Positions 8,816 to 18,840 of a stretch of DNA of 64,000 nt are shown one piece after another (within the stretch, counting starts at the first letter, position 1; every line of letters starts with the position of its first letter). The stretch comes from Streptococcus azizii (GTDB lineage Bacteria; Bacillota; Bacilli; Lactobacillales; Streptococcaceae). The notes beneath the pieces are model-generated. The model did no database searches and had not been told where the DNA came from. It saw only the letters and a list, made by a program, of their open reading frames with translations. The translations under genes and the position numbers were made by a program. The stretch is taken from positions 1 through 64,000 of the forward strand of contig NZ_MSPR01000013.1 in assembly GCF_001984715.1 (NCBI RefSeq). Direction: 5' to 3'.

Positions 8816-11800
8816 TTACGGAGCTTTCTGTTGCTTAATTTCAAGCATTTTCTCAGCGAAATGCAAGAGTTCTTCAATAATTTCACTATCCTTTTTCTGA
8901 TCGATAGTAAATAGCAATTCCACCCGTCCCTTATTTTCTGAAATATGAGCCTTCAAATTCGTCGCAGTCAAGGCTTCAAAATAGTCCTGCATCAAAAAGA
9001 GTTGACCAGCTACTTCTTCAAAACTGACTAGCACTTGATTTAATTTGCGCTCTATTCTTCTTGTAAAGACTTGATCAACGTAGGCTTTTAGCAGACCAAT
9101 CTCAAGAAGATAAGCAACCACATCTGGGTAATCCCCAAATCGATCCACTAACTCATGCTGTAGCTCCTCATAGTCGGTACGACTATCAATCTGTTTGATT
9201 CGCTTATAAATTTCAATTTTTTGACGTTGATCATCAATGTATTCACTTGGTAAATAAGCATCTATCAATAGACTGATTTCTGTATTGCTCTTATCACGTT
9301 TAGCCTGTTTGCCCTGTTTTTCAAGAATAGCATTTTCCAATAATTGAGAATACAATTCATAACCAACAGAATCGATAAAACCACTCTGAGCTGCTCCTAA
9401 AATATTTCCTGCTCCTCGAATGGATAAATCCTGCATGGCGATTTTAAAGCCAGATCCCAATTCAGTGAAACCTTTAATCGCTTCAAGACGCTTTTCAGCA
9501 ACCTCTGTCAAATTTTTATCTGGTTGGTACATCAGATAAGCGTAGGCAATCCGATTGGAGCGACCCACACGCCCTCTCAGTTGATAGAGGGTTGACAGTC
9601 CCATGCGGTCGGCATTTTCTATAAAGAGGGTATTGGTATTTGGAATATCAACACCGGTTTCAATAATGGTCGTTGTCACTAATACATCGTATTCCCCCTC
9701 TATAAAGGCTAACAGTGTATTTTCTAATTGAATTTCTGACATTTGACCGTGGACATAACCAATCTCAACTTCGGGTACTAATTCGCGTAATTCAGAAACT
9801 TTTTGTTCAATAGTGTCAACTTTATTGTAAAGATAGTACACTTGTCCATTTCTGCCTGTTTCCCGTAGGATTGCATCACGAATAACCGAAGGATTTACTT
9901 CTAAAACATAGGTTTGAACTGGATAGCGATTGGTAGGAGGGGTCTCAATGACCGATAAGTCACGGATACCTAACATGGACATTTGCAAGGTTCGTGGAAT
10001 AGGGGTTGCTGTCAAGGTGAGAACATCTATTTTGGTTTTTAATTCTTTCAAGCGTTCCTTATGCTTGACCCCAAACCGCTGCTCCTCATCAATCACTAAT
10101 AGGCCTAAATCAAAAAATTCAATATCTTTTGAGAGCAGGCGGTGGGTTCCGATAATGATATCTACTTGACCTTTTTTGAGTTTTTCAAGTGTTTTTCTTT
10201 GCTCCACTTTTGTCTTAAAACGACTGAGAACATCGATATTGACAGGAAATTCTGCAAAACGACTTTGGAAATTGACAAAATGCTGCTGGGCCAAAACAGT
10301 CGTCGGAACTAGAATAGCCACCTGCTTTCCGTCCTTAACTGCCTTAAAGGCTGCGCGCATAGCTACTTCTGTCTTACCAAAACCAACATCTCCCACCAAC
10401 AAACGATCCATTGGAGAAGGTTTTTCCATGTCTTTTTTGATTTCTTGAATGGAGCGAAGCTGGTCCTCTGTTTCAACATAGGCAAAATGCTGATCAAATT
10501 CAGCTTGATGTTTATCATCAGGTGAGAAAGCAAAGCCCGATAATTGACTGCGTTCGGCATAGAGACGGAGCAGGTCATCGGCGATATCTTCGACCTCCTT
10601 AACTACCTTTTGTTTGGTCCGTTGAAAACGACCATCGTTTAATTGATTGATTTTAGGGATTTTCCCATCTGAAGCTAGGTATTTCGACAATATGTCAATT
10701 TGTTCAACAGGAAGGGAAATTCGGTCATTATTTTGATATTGAATACTCAGATAATCCCGATGGACACCTGATACCTCAATCGTTTCAATCCCCAGATACT
10801 TGCCGACACCATGGATATGGTGGACGACATAGTCCCCGACAGATAGCTCACTATAGTCTTTTAACCGCTCAGCATTTGAAAGATTTTTTCGACGGACTTT
10901 TCGCTTTATCTTTCTATGGAACAACTCGTGCTCAGTAATGAGGGCAATCTTTTCATCTAAAAAATGAAAACCAGCTGACAGTTGCCCTAGAGTTATCTGT
11001 TGCTGACCGATCTGTAGTTGATTCGATTGGGCAACAGGTAGCTCTATCCCATATTCCTGTAAAGATTTCTGTAAACGTTGTAAAGAAGATTCTGATTCTG
11101 CCTGAATGATGACGGTATGTTTAGACTTTGCATAGTGTTGCAATTCATCCTGTAATAAAGGAATCTGGTTAAAAAATTCCTGCATAGAGTGCTGATTGAA
11201 TTGGTATATGGTATCGAACTTCAGATTACCTAAGCCCTTTTGAAAGACAGAAAAATAGGTAGCAGGCTTATATGATCTAAAGTAAGAATAGACAGAGGCA
11301 AAGTATTGTAAATTTGGCAATGATTTAGCATTCTGTAAATCTTGTGTCAATAATTCAGCAGATTCCTTGTCAAACTGCGCATGTGTATTAGCCAACTTAT
11401 GAAAATCATCGAAAAATATCGGGGTATGAGCTGGAAGATAGTTGAGTAAGGTCCACTCCTTTTCATAAAAATAAGAAAGGAATTTCCGACTATCTGGATG
11501 ATAGTAGGATTGTCTTACATCTGCTAGCACTTCCTCAATGTAAGCAATCTGTTCCTCTTGTTGCAATTCTTGTAAACTATCTGTCAATCTTCTTTCAGCA
11601 CGCGAAAAGTCTTCAGAATAAAAAATCATGTCAGAAGCAGGTCTAATCACCACATCGTCTACATTTTCAATGGATAATTGACTCCCCGTATCAAACTGAC
11701 GGATTCCGTCAATCTCATCTCCAAAAAATTCTAGGCGATAGGGATATTCCGCACCCATTTCAAAAATATCCAAAATATCTCCACGCTGGCTAAATTCACC

Positions 11801-12310
11801 TACATTCAAAACGCGAGAAACCTTTTTATAGCCAATTTCTCTTAAATTCTTTACAAGAGTGTCAACCTCAATTTCATCTCCGACTGCAAGCCCTATCCTC
11901 GATTTTTTATAGGCAACTGGACTCGGTAGCAATACTCTACAAGCTGCCATACTTGCTACTAAAATACCTGATTGCTTCTGTTCTGTGAGAAAATTAAGAC
12001 TTTCTAAACGGGATTGAGTACGGTCATTTGAAGCAAATACAAATTCTGCTATCGGATTATCATCTGTAAAGAAATTGTAAACATAGTCGCTTCCCAAAAT
12101 ATTGGTGAGTTCTTGGGTTAATTTTTCTGCCTCATTCTGAGTTGGGACAACAATCAGACACTTTCCATCTATCACATCAAAGACAGACGCCATGACAAGT
12201 GCTTTCATGGTACCTGAAAGTCCCATTATCAGTTGACGAGTAGACTGGTTTAAACCTGCCTGCCATCTATCAATTTGCTTATTACGACTGACTAATTCAA
12301 TAATATTCAT
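8816..12310 (-). CDS. mfd: Transcription-repair coupling factor Mfd
   Basis: Large SF2 translocase (1164 aa) that removes RNA polymerase stalled at DNA lesions and recruits UvrA. Domain order is standard: UvrB-homology N-terminus, RNA-polymerase interaction (CarD-like) domain at about 495-560 (VGDYVVHHIHGVGKY), helicase domain with Walker A GDVGFGKTE near 638 and DEEQ near 740, second RecA domain with GRVGRSN, and the C-terminal TRCF domain. It starts one base after the pth stop, as in other streptococci. Confidence 0.98.
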   Translation of the reverse strand: MNIIELVSRNKQIDRWQAGLNQSTRQLIMGLSGTMKALVMASVFDVIDGKCLIVVPTQNEAEKLTQELTNILGSDYVYNFFTDDNPIAEFVFASNDRTQSRLESLNFLTEQKQSGILVASMAACRVLLPSPVAYKKSRIGLAVGDEIEVDTLVKNLREIGYKKVSRVLNVGEFSQRGDILDIFEMGAEYPYRLEFFGDEIDGIRQFDTGSQLSIENVDDVVIRPASDMIFYSEDFSRAERRLTDSLQELQQEEQIAYIEEVLADVRQSYYHPDSRKFLSYFYEKEWTLLNYLPAHTPIFFDDFHKLANTHAQFDKESAELLTQDLQNAKSLPNLQYFASVYSYFRSYKPATYFSVFQKGLGNLKFDTIYQFNQHSMQEFFNQIPLLQDELQHYAKSKHTVIIQAESESSLQRLQKSLQEYGIELPVAQSNQLQIGQQQITLGQLSAGFHFLDEKIALITEHELFHRKIKRKVRRKNLSNAERLKDYSELSVGDYVVHHIHGVGKYLGIETIEVSGVHRDYLSIQYQNNDRISLPVEQIDILSKYLASDGKIPKINQLNDGRFQRTKQKVVKEVEDIADDLLRLYAERSQLSGFAFSPDDKHQAEFDQHFAYVETEDQLRSIQEIKKDMEKPSPMDRLLVGDVGFGKTEVAMRAAFKAVKDGKQVAILVPTTVLAQQHFVNFQSRFAEFPVNIDVLSRFKTKVEQRKTLEKLKKGQVDIIIGTHRLLSKDIEFFDLGLLVIDEEQRFGVKHKERLKELKTKIDVLTLTATPIPRTLQMSMLGIRDLSVIETPPTNRYPVQTYVLEVNPSVIRDAILRETGRNGQVYYLYNKVDTIEQKVSELRELVPEVEIGYVHGQMSEIQLENTLLAFIEGEYDVLVTTTIIETGVDIPNTNTLFIENADRMGLSTLYQLRGRVGRSNRIAYAYLMYQPDKNLTEVAEKRLEAIKGFTELGSGFKIAMQDLSIRGAGNILGAAQSGFIDSVGYELYSQLLENAILEKQGKQAKRDKSNTEISLLIDAYLPSEYIDDQRQKIEIYKRIKQIDSRTDYEELQHELVDRFGDYPDVVAYLLEIGLLKAYVDQVFTRRIERKLNQVLVSFEEVAGQLFLMQDYFEALTATNLKAHISENKGRVELLFTIDQKKDSEIIEELLHFAEKMLEIKQQKAP

Positions 12311-12311
12311 C

Positions 12312-12881
12312 TTAGCTATTGTACTTTCTCATTATCTTTTCAGCATCATTTTCCTGCACATAAAAAGCAACAAAATCCTCTAGTTTATCTAGGCTGGATT
12401 CAATCTGAATGCGATCCTCGCTATCAAAATGGGACAAGACATGCTGAACAACTGTCATTCCATTCTTTGGTCGGCCAATTCCAATCTTTATGCGGTCAAA
12501 TTCTTGGCTCCCTAGATATTTCACAATACTCTTGATACCATTGTGACCACCTGCTGAACCTTTCTGACGAAACCGTACTTTTCCAACCGCCATATCCAAA
12601 TCATCGTAAATCACTACTAAGTCCTCCTGATGGAGCCCATAGTAAGTTAATAGGGCATGAACGGCCTTTCCAGATTCATTCATAAACGTCAATGGCTTCA
12701 CCAGATAGACCTTTTCACCATTTAGAAAAGTGGAGGCAATAGCAGCCTGAAAAATTTTATCATGGCTAAAGGATACGTTTTCTTTTTTAGCAATTCGATC
12801 GATAAACATAAACCCTACGTTATGTTTGGTATTTTCATAGCGATCCCCAGGATTTCCCAGGCCTACAATCAATTTTGTCAT
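12312..12881 (-). CDS. pth: Peptidyl-tRNA hydrolase
   Basis: Releases tRNA from peptidyl-tRNAs that drop off the ribosome. 189 aa. GLGNPG (7-12), catalytic His20 in NTKHN, YDDLDM (about 92-97) and GGHNGIKS are conserved. The start [10 protein letters not shown] follows AAAGGAG by six bases; an upstream in-frame ATG is not used. It is separated from ychF by a 271-bp gap containing a BOX-like element, and is followed directly by mfd. Confidence 0.97.
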   Translation of the reverse strand: MTKLIVGLGNPGDRYENTKHNVGFMFIDRIAKKENVSFSHDKIFQAAIASTFLNGEKVYLVKPLTFMNESGKAVHALLTYYGLHQEDLVVIYDDLDMAVGKVRFRQKGSAGGHNGIKSIVKYLGSQEFDRIKIGIGRPKNGMTVVQHVLSHFDSEDRIQIESSLDKLEDFVAFYVQENDAEKIMRKYNS

Positions 12882-12981
12882 GCTATCTCCTTTCATACTC
12901 TTTTTTCTACATTTTTTAAAACTAGGAACCTGCATTCGCAACTAGAGTGCTTTTAGATTAGATGGGGGGATACAGGTTCTA

Positions 12982-13085
12982 ATACTCTTTAAAAATCAAA
13001 AGGATACGTTGTCAACTTGTCTCGGTGAACGCTAGTTCTACCTTCGCCTTCGTTTCCTAGTCTACTTTTGATTTTTATTGAGTAT
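12982..13085. repeat. BOX-like repeat element, 104-bp short form
   Basis: Begins ATACTCTTTAAAAATCA and ends TGATTTTTATTGAGTAT, imperfect terminal inverted repeats about 17-20 bp long, with an interior containing CTTCGCCTTCGTTTCCTAG. It differs by about one base from the 104-bp copy at 48405-48508. The ends resemble the boxA and boxC ends of pneumococcal BOX elements. It lies between ychF and pth. Confidence 0.85.
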
Positions 13086-13152
13086 AAGGCACTCTACAAC
13101 GCTAAAACGGTTGGAAACGATTTTCCAACCTTTGCATCATTTTGAACATGCC

Positions 13153-14268
13153 TTAGACATTGAAACGGAATTCCATAATATCACCATCTTGGACGATATA
13201 TTCTTTTCCTTCCTCACGGAGACGACCGGCTTCTTTCACAGCTTTTTCGCTACCATAGGTCATCAAATCATCATAGGACATTGTCACAGCACGAATAAAG
13301 CCTTTTTCAAAGTCTGAATGGATGATACCAGCTGCCTGTGGCGCCTTGATGCCTCGTTTAAAGGTCCAAGCCCGCACCTCTTTTTCACCTGCTGTAAAAT
13401 AAGTTCCAAGCCCTAGCAAATGATAGGCAGCACGTGTTAACTTATCCACTCCTGACTCAGTTAAGCCCATTGCCTCCAGAAACTCAGCCTTATCTGCTTC
13501 ATCTAGTTCAGAAATTTCTTCTTCTACACGCGCAGAAATAACGACAACTTCTGCATTTTCAGTTGCTGCGAAGTCCCGAATTTGCTGCACATAGTCAATG
13601 CTATCTGGCTCTGCCACCTTGTCTTCATCGACATTTGCCACATAAAGAACTGGTTTAGTGGTCAGTAGAAAGAGCCCCTTCACCACTGCTTGCTCTTCCG
13701 GGGTAAATTCTAAGGTCCGAGCTGATTTACCATCTTCAAGAACTGGCTTAATTTTTTGAAGAACGTTAAATTCGGCAAGAGAGTCTTTGTCTTTTTGCGT
13801 ACGTGCCATTTTCTCCACACGCGCATAGCGTTTATTAACGGACTCCAAGTCCGCCAAAATCAACTCTAAATTGATGGTATCAATATCCGCTAATGGGTCA
13901 ACAAATGCATCTTCACGTCCTTGCTCCCGCATAACATTTTCATCATCAAAGGCACGCACCACATGGACAATGGCATCTACTTCACGGATATTGGCCAAGA
14001 ATTTATTTCCCAATCCTTCACCTTTTGAAGCACCTTTTACGATACCGGCAATATCTGTAAATTCAAAGGTTGTTGGAACAGTCTTTTTAGGTGTGATAAG
14101 CTCCGTCAATTTTTGCAAACGCTCATCAGGTACCTCCACCATTCCGACATTGGGATCGATGGTCGCAAAGGGATAATTTGCCGCCTCTGCTCCTGCTTTT
14201 GTAATTGCATTAAATAGGGTTGATTTTCCAACATTTGGCAAACCAACAATACCTGCTGTCAAAGCCAT
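13153..14268 (-). CDS. ychF: Ribosome-binding ATPase YchF
   Basis: Obg-related P-loop protein that prefers ATP and binds ribosomes; linked to stress responses. 371 aa. G1 loop GLPNVGKS (9-16), switch region FTDIAGIVKGAS, NVDEDK in place of the usual NKxD, and a C-terminal TGS domain (about 280-365). Monocistronic-looking: a terminator-like element follows the XRE gene upstream, and a BOX-like element follows downstream. Confidence 0.97.
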   Translation of the reverse strand: MALTAGIVGLPNVGKSTLFNAITKAGAEAANYPFATIDPNVGMVEVPDERLQKLTELITPKKTVPTTFEFTDIAGIVKGASKGEGLGNKFLANIREVDAIVHVVRAFDDENVMREQGREDAFVDPLADIDTINLELILADLESVNKRYARVEKMARTQKDKDSLAEFNVLQKIKPVLEDGKSARTLEFTPEEQAVVKGLFLLTTKPVLYVANVDEDKVAEPDSIDYVQQIRDFAATENAEVVVISARVEEEISELDEADKAEFLEAMGLTESGVDKLTRAAYHLLGLGTYFTAGEKEVRAWTFKRGIKAPQAAGIIHSDFEKGFIRAVTMSYDDLMTYGSEKAVKEAGRLREEGKEYIVQDGDIMEFRFNV

Positions 14269-14314
14269 TTCTCATTCTCCATTCAAAAATTTCAATCACG
14301 ACTATTATAACAGA

Positions 14315-14345
14315 AAAGAAAAAAAAAAGCTTGTTCATAACAAGC
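14315..14345 (-). terminator. Terminator after the XRE regulator gene
   Basis: Minus strand: GCTTGTT-ATG-AACAAGC (14345-14329) followed by a run of T, starting directly at the stop codon of the upstream gene. It separates that gene from ychF. Confidence 0.85.
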
Positions 14346-14696
14346 CTATTTAAAAATAGCAACAAATCTTTCGATAAACCATAATAAGAATCCTCCGAGA
14401 GGAAAAAATAACCACCAGTAGTTTACTAAGAGCTGCCAACCCATTGGTTTCTCATCTTCATCACTATCAGCCTTTACAAAGACTACTTTCTCAGGTTCTT
14501 TCCCTAGCAGCAATTTATCTAAACTAACTTCCAAAACTGCTGCTAATTTCACCAAATTTTCCAAATCTGGTGTCGCATCTCCATTTTCCCATTTTGAGAT
14601 AGACTGGCGAGAGATAAAGAGCTGCTCTGCCAAGGCATCCTGAGAAAGATTTTTAGCTAGACGTATGGTTTTGAGTTGTCTTGAAAATTGTGACAT
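14346..14696 (-). CDS. XRE-family regulator with C-terminal membrane segment
   Basis: A 116-aa protein with an N-terminal Cro/C1 helix-turn-helix (about 6-60, LSQDALAEQLFISRQSISKWENG) and a C-terminal hydrophobic segment (about 92-112, WWLFFPLGGFLLWFIERF), so the DNA-binding domain is probably tethered to the membrane. Start MSQFSRQLKTIRLAKNL is chosen by homology of the HTH N-terminus; its ribosome site is weak (AGCAGG). Targets unknown. It sits between the DUF951 gene and ychF. Confidence 0.8.
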   Translation of the reverse strand: MSQFSRQLKTIRLAKNLSQDALAEQLFISRQSISKWENGDATPDLENLVKLAAVLEVSLDKLLLGKEPEKVVFVKADSDEDEKPMGWQLLVNYWWLFFPLGGFLLWFIERFVAIFK

Positions 14697-14803
14697 GATG
14701 GTACCTGCTTCTCTTTTTTCTTGATTATACTTTCTTTGGACAGAAATCACTAGCACTTTTACACGCAACTGTCAGTTGCAAAGTTTCTCAGACTAGCAAT
14801 ACG

Positions 14804-15013
14804 TCAAGTATTTTCAGGTTGCGAGAGAACTTTTTTCATTTTCCATTCAAAATCGTGGCGGCTCATCATAACCAGATGATCGCAATTAGTACAACGAATT
14901 TTTATATCCGCACCTAATCGCATCACTTCCCAAGCATTTGCCTTCTTCCCTGTTGAGCGAATCACACAGGCATGGGGCTTTTTCATCTCTACGATAGTTC
15001 CTAATTCGTACAT
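14804..15013 (-). CDS. DUF951 family protein
   Basis: A 69-aa basic protein with a CxxC pair (RCTNCDH), typical of DUF951, often called a nucleic-acid- or GTP-related small protein without proof. The start is ATG at 15013, overlapping the stop of the lipid kinase gene; a tandem ATG at 15016 is an equal alternative. AAGGAAG lies a few bases upstream. The order kinase-DUF951-ychF is conserved in streptococci. Confidence 0.85.
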   Translation of the reverse strand: MYELGTIVEMKKPHACVIRSTGKKANAWEVMRLGADIKIRCTNCDHLVMMSRHDFEWKMKKVLSQPENT

Positions 15014-15906
15014 CATTCTTCCTTTCCAAGATAGTAATAGCGTGTTTGGCATTTAATAGTTAGTTGCTGAATCGTCTGCAATTCCCCATCAACTTGCACA
15101 ACTGTTTCATGCGGTAACGTTAGACTGACAGATTTTGCTGAGGTATGTCGTAACAACGATGACGACTGATGGCGTTTAAAAATCAAGGCAGACAGGGCTT
15201 TTATTCGCTGCCAGATAGAGGTTGCTGATACATATACCAGATCCATCTGATTCTTGGTCACATGTGCTTCTGGCCAAATCATAATTCCACCACCAAAATA
15301 GGTATTATTGGCAATCGATAGAAAAAATAGGTGATCCAAGAAGAGGGTCTGATGGTCTGTTTCGACAACAGCTGATAACTGAAAAGGAGTCACTAAACTA
15401 ATAACTCCAAAGAAAAGATAGGTCAGCTTGCCGATTGCCAAACGATTGAGCCATCTTTTAAGGACTGAGTTTTCTGAATAAGTGATGACACGCGCAGGAT
15501 AGCCAACGTCAAGACTATTGACCACAACACCACTAGAACTTTCTAATACACACACTGGGACGGGTCTTGTTTCTAGCAGATTGTCCATCACCTGTTGCCA
15601 GTTCTTAATCCTTGTAGCACGTGCAAAATCATTTCCTGAGCCAGTTGGATAATAAGCGAAGGGCAAGTCTGTGGGCCAAACAGAGAGGACCTTGGATAAG
15701 GTGCCATCTCCACCAAGGATCAAGAACCGATCCCTATCTTTTTCAAATTTTGACAAAATCGCACCCACTTGTGCATATTCATCATTTTTCCCCCTTGTCA
15801 GATAAGACTTTACCGCTACCTGTGGATAAGCTGTTTGAATATCTCTGATAATCGTGGCAGCCTTCCCATTTCCTGCCCTAGGATTGGCTAAAATATATAC
15901 AATCAT
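15013..15906 (-). CDS. Diacylglycerol kinase family lipid kinase
   Basis: Soluble DAGK-catalytic-domain protein of 297 aa, likely phosphorylating diacylglycerol or a related lipid and so recycling DAG released by lipoteichoic acid synthesis. ANPRAGNGK (7-15), nucleotide-binding GGDGT (65-69) and PTGSGNDFARA (about 88-98) are visible. Start MIVYILANPR is chosen at the family N-terminus, with AGGG close upstream. A TGGTATACT extended -10 lies before it, after the dnaN terminator, so it may have its own promoter. Confidence 0.88.
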   Translation of the reverse strand: MIVYILANPRAGNGKAATIIRDIQTAYPQVAVKSYLTRGKNDEYAQVGAILSKFEKDRDRFLILGGDGTLSKVLSVWPTDLPFAYYPTGSGNDFARATRIKNWQQVMDNLLETRPVPVCVLESSSGVVVNSLDVGYPARVITYSENSVLKRWLNRLAIGKLTYLFFGVISLVTPFQLSAVVETDHQTLFLDHLFFLSIANNTYFGGGIMIWPEAHVTKNQMDLVYVSATSIWQRIKALSALIFKRHQSSSLLRHTSAKSVSLTLPHETVVQVDGELQTIQQLTIKCQTRYYYLGKEE

Positions 15907-15944
15907 GTCCCTAATCGTTTTCGTTTTTTCCCTAGTATACCATA

Positions 15945-15971
15945 AAAAGAGGTCAAATGACCTCTTTTCAA
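15945..15971 (-). terminator. Terminator after dnaN
   Basis: Minus strand stem AAAAGAGGTCA / TGACCTCTTTTT with a very small loop, within a few bases of the dnaN stop. It is followed by a TATACT -10 element for the next gene. Confidence 0.8.
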
Positions 15972-15975
15972 ACAA

Positions 15976-17112
15976 CTAATTTGTACGAACTGGTGTAATC
16001 AGCTGAATTAACTCCACCTCTTCCACATTAGGTACGAGAGTAAATGGACGGACAGATGAAATAAAGCTAATTTTAATCTGCTCACTGTTCGCTGCTTTTA
16101 AAGCATCGATGAGGTAAGTTGGATTAAAGCTAATAACTAACTCTTCTCCCGATACTTCAAGCGCATCCAATTCTTCATTGACCCGACCAACTTCTGGTGA
16201 ATGAACATGGGCTGATACTTGTCCACCAGTAATTTCTAATTTTACTGTACCGTTTTGGGTCGCATTTGATAGTAGCCGCGCCCGCTCCATAGCTTGACGT
16301 AGCTTTACGGTTTCAAAAATAACTGTCGTATTAAATTCAGTCGGAATTAAGCGATCAGTATCTGGATAGGTTCCTTCTAATAGGCGAGTATAAAAGCTGA
16401 TATGCTCGCTTCTAAAGAGCATCTGGTTGTTAGAAAAGAATACCTCGACTGTTTCAATATCATCTGTAAAAACAGTGACAAATTCACGCAACGAGCGGCT
16501 AGGAATGACTACGTTAAAGTTATCCCCAGATTTGTCCAAGGTTAATTTCCGTTGACTCATACGATGAGAGTCCGTTGCGACTGTTTTTAAGTACTTATTT
16601 TCTGTTAGGACAAAGTGAACCCCTGTCAATATGGGACGACTTTCCTGAGTTGAAGCGGCGAAAGCCGTTTCAGTAATCGTTTCTTTCAAAACTCTTGTTT
16701 GTAGAATAAGCGGCTCAGCAGTGGAGACTTCTTGCAAGCGTGGATATTGCTCTGCTTCTTTTCCTTTTAAGGTAATTTCCGACTTTCCGCTGGTTAAAAC
16801 GATTTGTTGGTGTTCAATTTCACGAACATCTAGGACAATATCTGGAAGGCTTGAAACGACGTTAATAAAGAAAGCCGCTTCCAGTAAGATAGATCCTGGA
16901 GAAGAAATCAACAAGCCGGCATTTTCATCTTGAGTAGAGATAAAGTTTTCAATGGAAATTTGACCGTTTGATCCTGTTAAGGTGATTCCTTCAGTGGATA
17001 CTTCCATCTTTACAGTTGATAAGATAGGAATTGCATTTTTGCTACTGATGGCTCGTTTCGTAATGGTTAGAGCTTGTAAAAATACTGTTTTATTGATTGA
17101 AAATTGAATCAT
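15976..17112 (-). CDS. dnaN: DNA polymerase III sliding clamp, beta subunit
   Basis: Ring-shaped processivity clamp, 378 aa with the three repeated clamp domains. The N-terminus MIQFSINKTVFLQALTITKRAISSKN is typical. AAGGAG lies seven bases before the ATG. It is downstream of dnaA across a 148-bp gap containing DnaA boxes, the standard dnaA-dnaN arrangement. Confidence 0.98.
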   Translation of the reverse strand: MIQFSINKTVFLQALTITKRAISSKNAIPILSTVKMEVSTEGITLTGSNGQISIENFISTQDENAGLLISSPGSILLEAAFFINVVSSLPDIVLDVREIEHQQIVLTSGKSEITLKGKEAEQYPRLQEVSTAEPLILQTRVLKETITETAFAASTQESRPILTGVHFVLTENKYLKTVATDSHRMSQRKLTLDKSGDNFNVVIPSRSLREFVTVFTDDIETVEVFFSNNQMLFRSEHISFYTRLLEGTYPDTDRLIPTEFNTTVIFETVKLRQAMERARLLSNATQNGTVKLEITGGQVSAHVHSPEVGRVNEELDALEVSGEELVISFNPTYLIDALKAANSEQIKISFISSVRPFTLVPNVEEVELIQLITPVRTN

Positions 17113-17263
17113 GGATTCTCCTTTATTTATATATTATAAGATTAGTAGTAATAGTAGGTGCTGTGTATTCTGTGGAAAACAGGCTAATATCATGGATTTT
17201 CTTGCCTTATCTCATGTGAATAGACTGTGGAAAACTGTGGATAGTTTGCCCAAGTTATCCTCA
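17113..17263. other. oriC part 2: DnaA boxes between dnaA and dnaN
   Basis: DnaA-box-like 9-mers: TGTGGAAAA at 17171 and 17226, TGTGGATAG at 17236 and TTATCCTCA at 17255 (overlapping the dnaA 3' end). The consensus is TTATCCACA / TGTGGATAA. Together with the cluster on the other side of dnaA this gives a bipartite origin as in B. subtilis. Confidence 0.75.
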
Positions 17264-18616
17264 GTGGCGAATTTTATTTTTAATCGTGGTCAGTTCGATT
17301 TCGAGATTTTCATCCTCTGCTAACCTATTTTTTATTTTATTATGCGCGTGCATCACTGTTGTATGATCGCGATTGCCAAATTCTTTTCCAATCTTTGGGA
17401 GAGAATTATCGGTCATTTCACGTGCAAGGTACATGGCGACCTGTCTAGCATGGACAATATTTTGAACACGCTTTGCCCCCTTTATTTCCTTGAGGCTCAC
17501 TCCGTAAAATTCTCCGACTTCATGCTGGATAGTTTCAATCGCAATCACTGTATTGACAGGATTGGTCTGTTTTCTAGCCCGAATAGCTTCTGCAGCAACA
17601 TCGACAGTGATGGTGGTTACCTGTTTAACACTAGCTAATAAGTGAATATCTTTTAAGGCTCCTTCTAGGTCACGGACATTGGAATCAAATTGACCAGCCA
17701 GATAAGAGAGGGTGTCGTCTGTAAAGTCATAAGGGTATTCTTCACATTTATTACGCAAAATGGCGATACGTGTTTCCAAATCTGGTGGTGTAATATCCGT
17801 AGTTAGTCCCCATTTAAAACGTGTAACAATTCTCTCTTCCAGATTATCTAAATAGTCAGGATTACGATCACTGGTTAAGACAATCTGCTTGTTTTTATCA
17901 TGAAGTGCATTAAAAGTATGGAAAAATTCTTCCTGAGTGGAGGCCTTATTTCGCAAAAATTGAATATCATCAATGAGCAGAAAATCTAAATTTCGATAGA
18001 TTTCCTTAAATTGTTCCATCTTATTTAGGCGAAGATGCTCTAGAAAATCATTGATAAAGGTTTCTGTTGAAACATACTTAATCCGGGCATTTGGATTGTT
18101 TTCTAGCGCCTTATTGCCAATTGCATTTAGGAGGTGAGTTTTCCCCAAACCAGGTCCTCCGTAAATAAATAAAGGGTTATAGAAAATTCCCGGATTATCC
18201 GCAACTCCCAAAGCTCCAGCCTTAGCCATTTGATTATTGATTCCCTGTACAAAACTTGCAAAGGTATACTGGGGTTTGATATCTGGGTGAGGTGATTCTT
18301 GCTCTTCTTTCTGACGGACAACCTGTTGTTGGGGCATTGATTCCCTAATGATATTTTCTTCAAGAGGGTCAGTGGTAAATTGATAATCGATGGAAATCTG
18401 GCTATCGAAGATTTCAAACCCTGCAGTGATGATAATATCTTTTAGATTTTGATCCCAAAACAGCTGTTTATAAGGACTGTCTAAAAATATCTGCGCTCGG
18501 TTTGAGGAGATATCTAGTAACTGAGCATTTTCAACGTAAAAATCATAGGCTCCTTGGTTGAGTTTAGTGTTAGCTAACTGAAGAACTCGGCTCCAAAATA
18601 GTTGCTTTTTCTCCAC
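17261..18616 (-). CDS. dnaA: Chromosomal replication initiator DnaA
   Basis: AAA+ initiator that binds DnaA boxes and opens oriC. 451 aa. Domain I at about 1-80, linker about 85-115, Walker A GGPGLGKT (153-160), Walker B LLIDDIQF (about 215-222), and domain IV with the DnaA signature [13 protein letters not shown] near 420-432. DnaA boxes flank it on both sides. Confidence 0.99.
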   Translation of the reverse strand: MEKKQLFWSRVLQLANTKLNQGAYDFYVENAQLLDISSNRAQIFLDSPYKQLFWDQNLKDIIITAGFEIFDSQISIDYQFTTDPLEENIIRESMPQQQVVRQKEEQESPHPDIKPQYTFASFVQGINNQMAKAGALGVADNPGIFYNPLFIYGGPGLGKTHLLNAIGNKALENNPNARIKYVSTETFINDFLEHLRLNKMEQFKEIYRNLDFLLIDDIQFLRNKASTQEEFFHTFNALHDKNKQIVLTSDRNPDYLDNLEERIVTRFKWGLTTDITPPDLETRIAILRNKCEEYPYDFTDDTLSYLAGQFDSNVRDLEGALKDIHLLASVKQVTTITVDVAAEAIRARKQTNPVNTVIAIETIQHEVGEFYGVSLKEIKGAKRVQNIVHARQVAMYLAREMTDNSLPKIGKEFGNRDHTTVMHAHNKIKNRLAEDENLEIELTTIKNKIRH

Positions 18617-18840
18617 TATTTCTCCTCTCTATTCGTTCATTTGTCCTAATAGTGTATCATAAAAGGGAAAAGTTTTCCACAAGTTACTCGTTTTTTCCAC
18701 ATTGTTTATAATAGTTTTCCACAAGTTGTGTATAATCTAGAGAAACTCTTATTTTCTAATGAATGAGGGAGGCAGTGATTGTGCATAATCCTGTTTATAG
18801 AATAATAGTTTCCACACTAGCTTATCAGGGTGTGGACAAT
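18617..18840. other. oriC part 1: DnaA-box cluster between parB and dnaA
   Basis: Seven DnaA-box-like 9-mers: TTTTCCACA at 18673, 18693 and 18715; TGTGTATAA at 18727; TGTGCATAA at 18780; GTTTCCACA at 18808; and TGTGGACAA at 18831 (inside the 3' end of parB). The stretch is AT-rich, has no gene, and lies where streptococcal oriC is expected. The precise unwinding element was not assigned. Confidence 0.85.

Noticed and set aside
10363-10578. Antisense and alternate-frame ORFs within mfd, dnaA, ftsH, guaB and others
   Set aside because: Shadows of strongly supported genes without ribosome sites or recognisable products.
17409-17424. Possible parS inside dnaA (ATTTCACGTGCAAG)
   Set aside because: Three or more mismatches to the ParB consensus and no palindromic symmetry beyond the CACGTG core.
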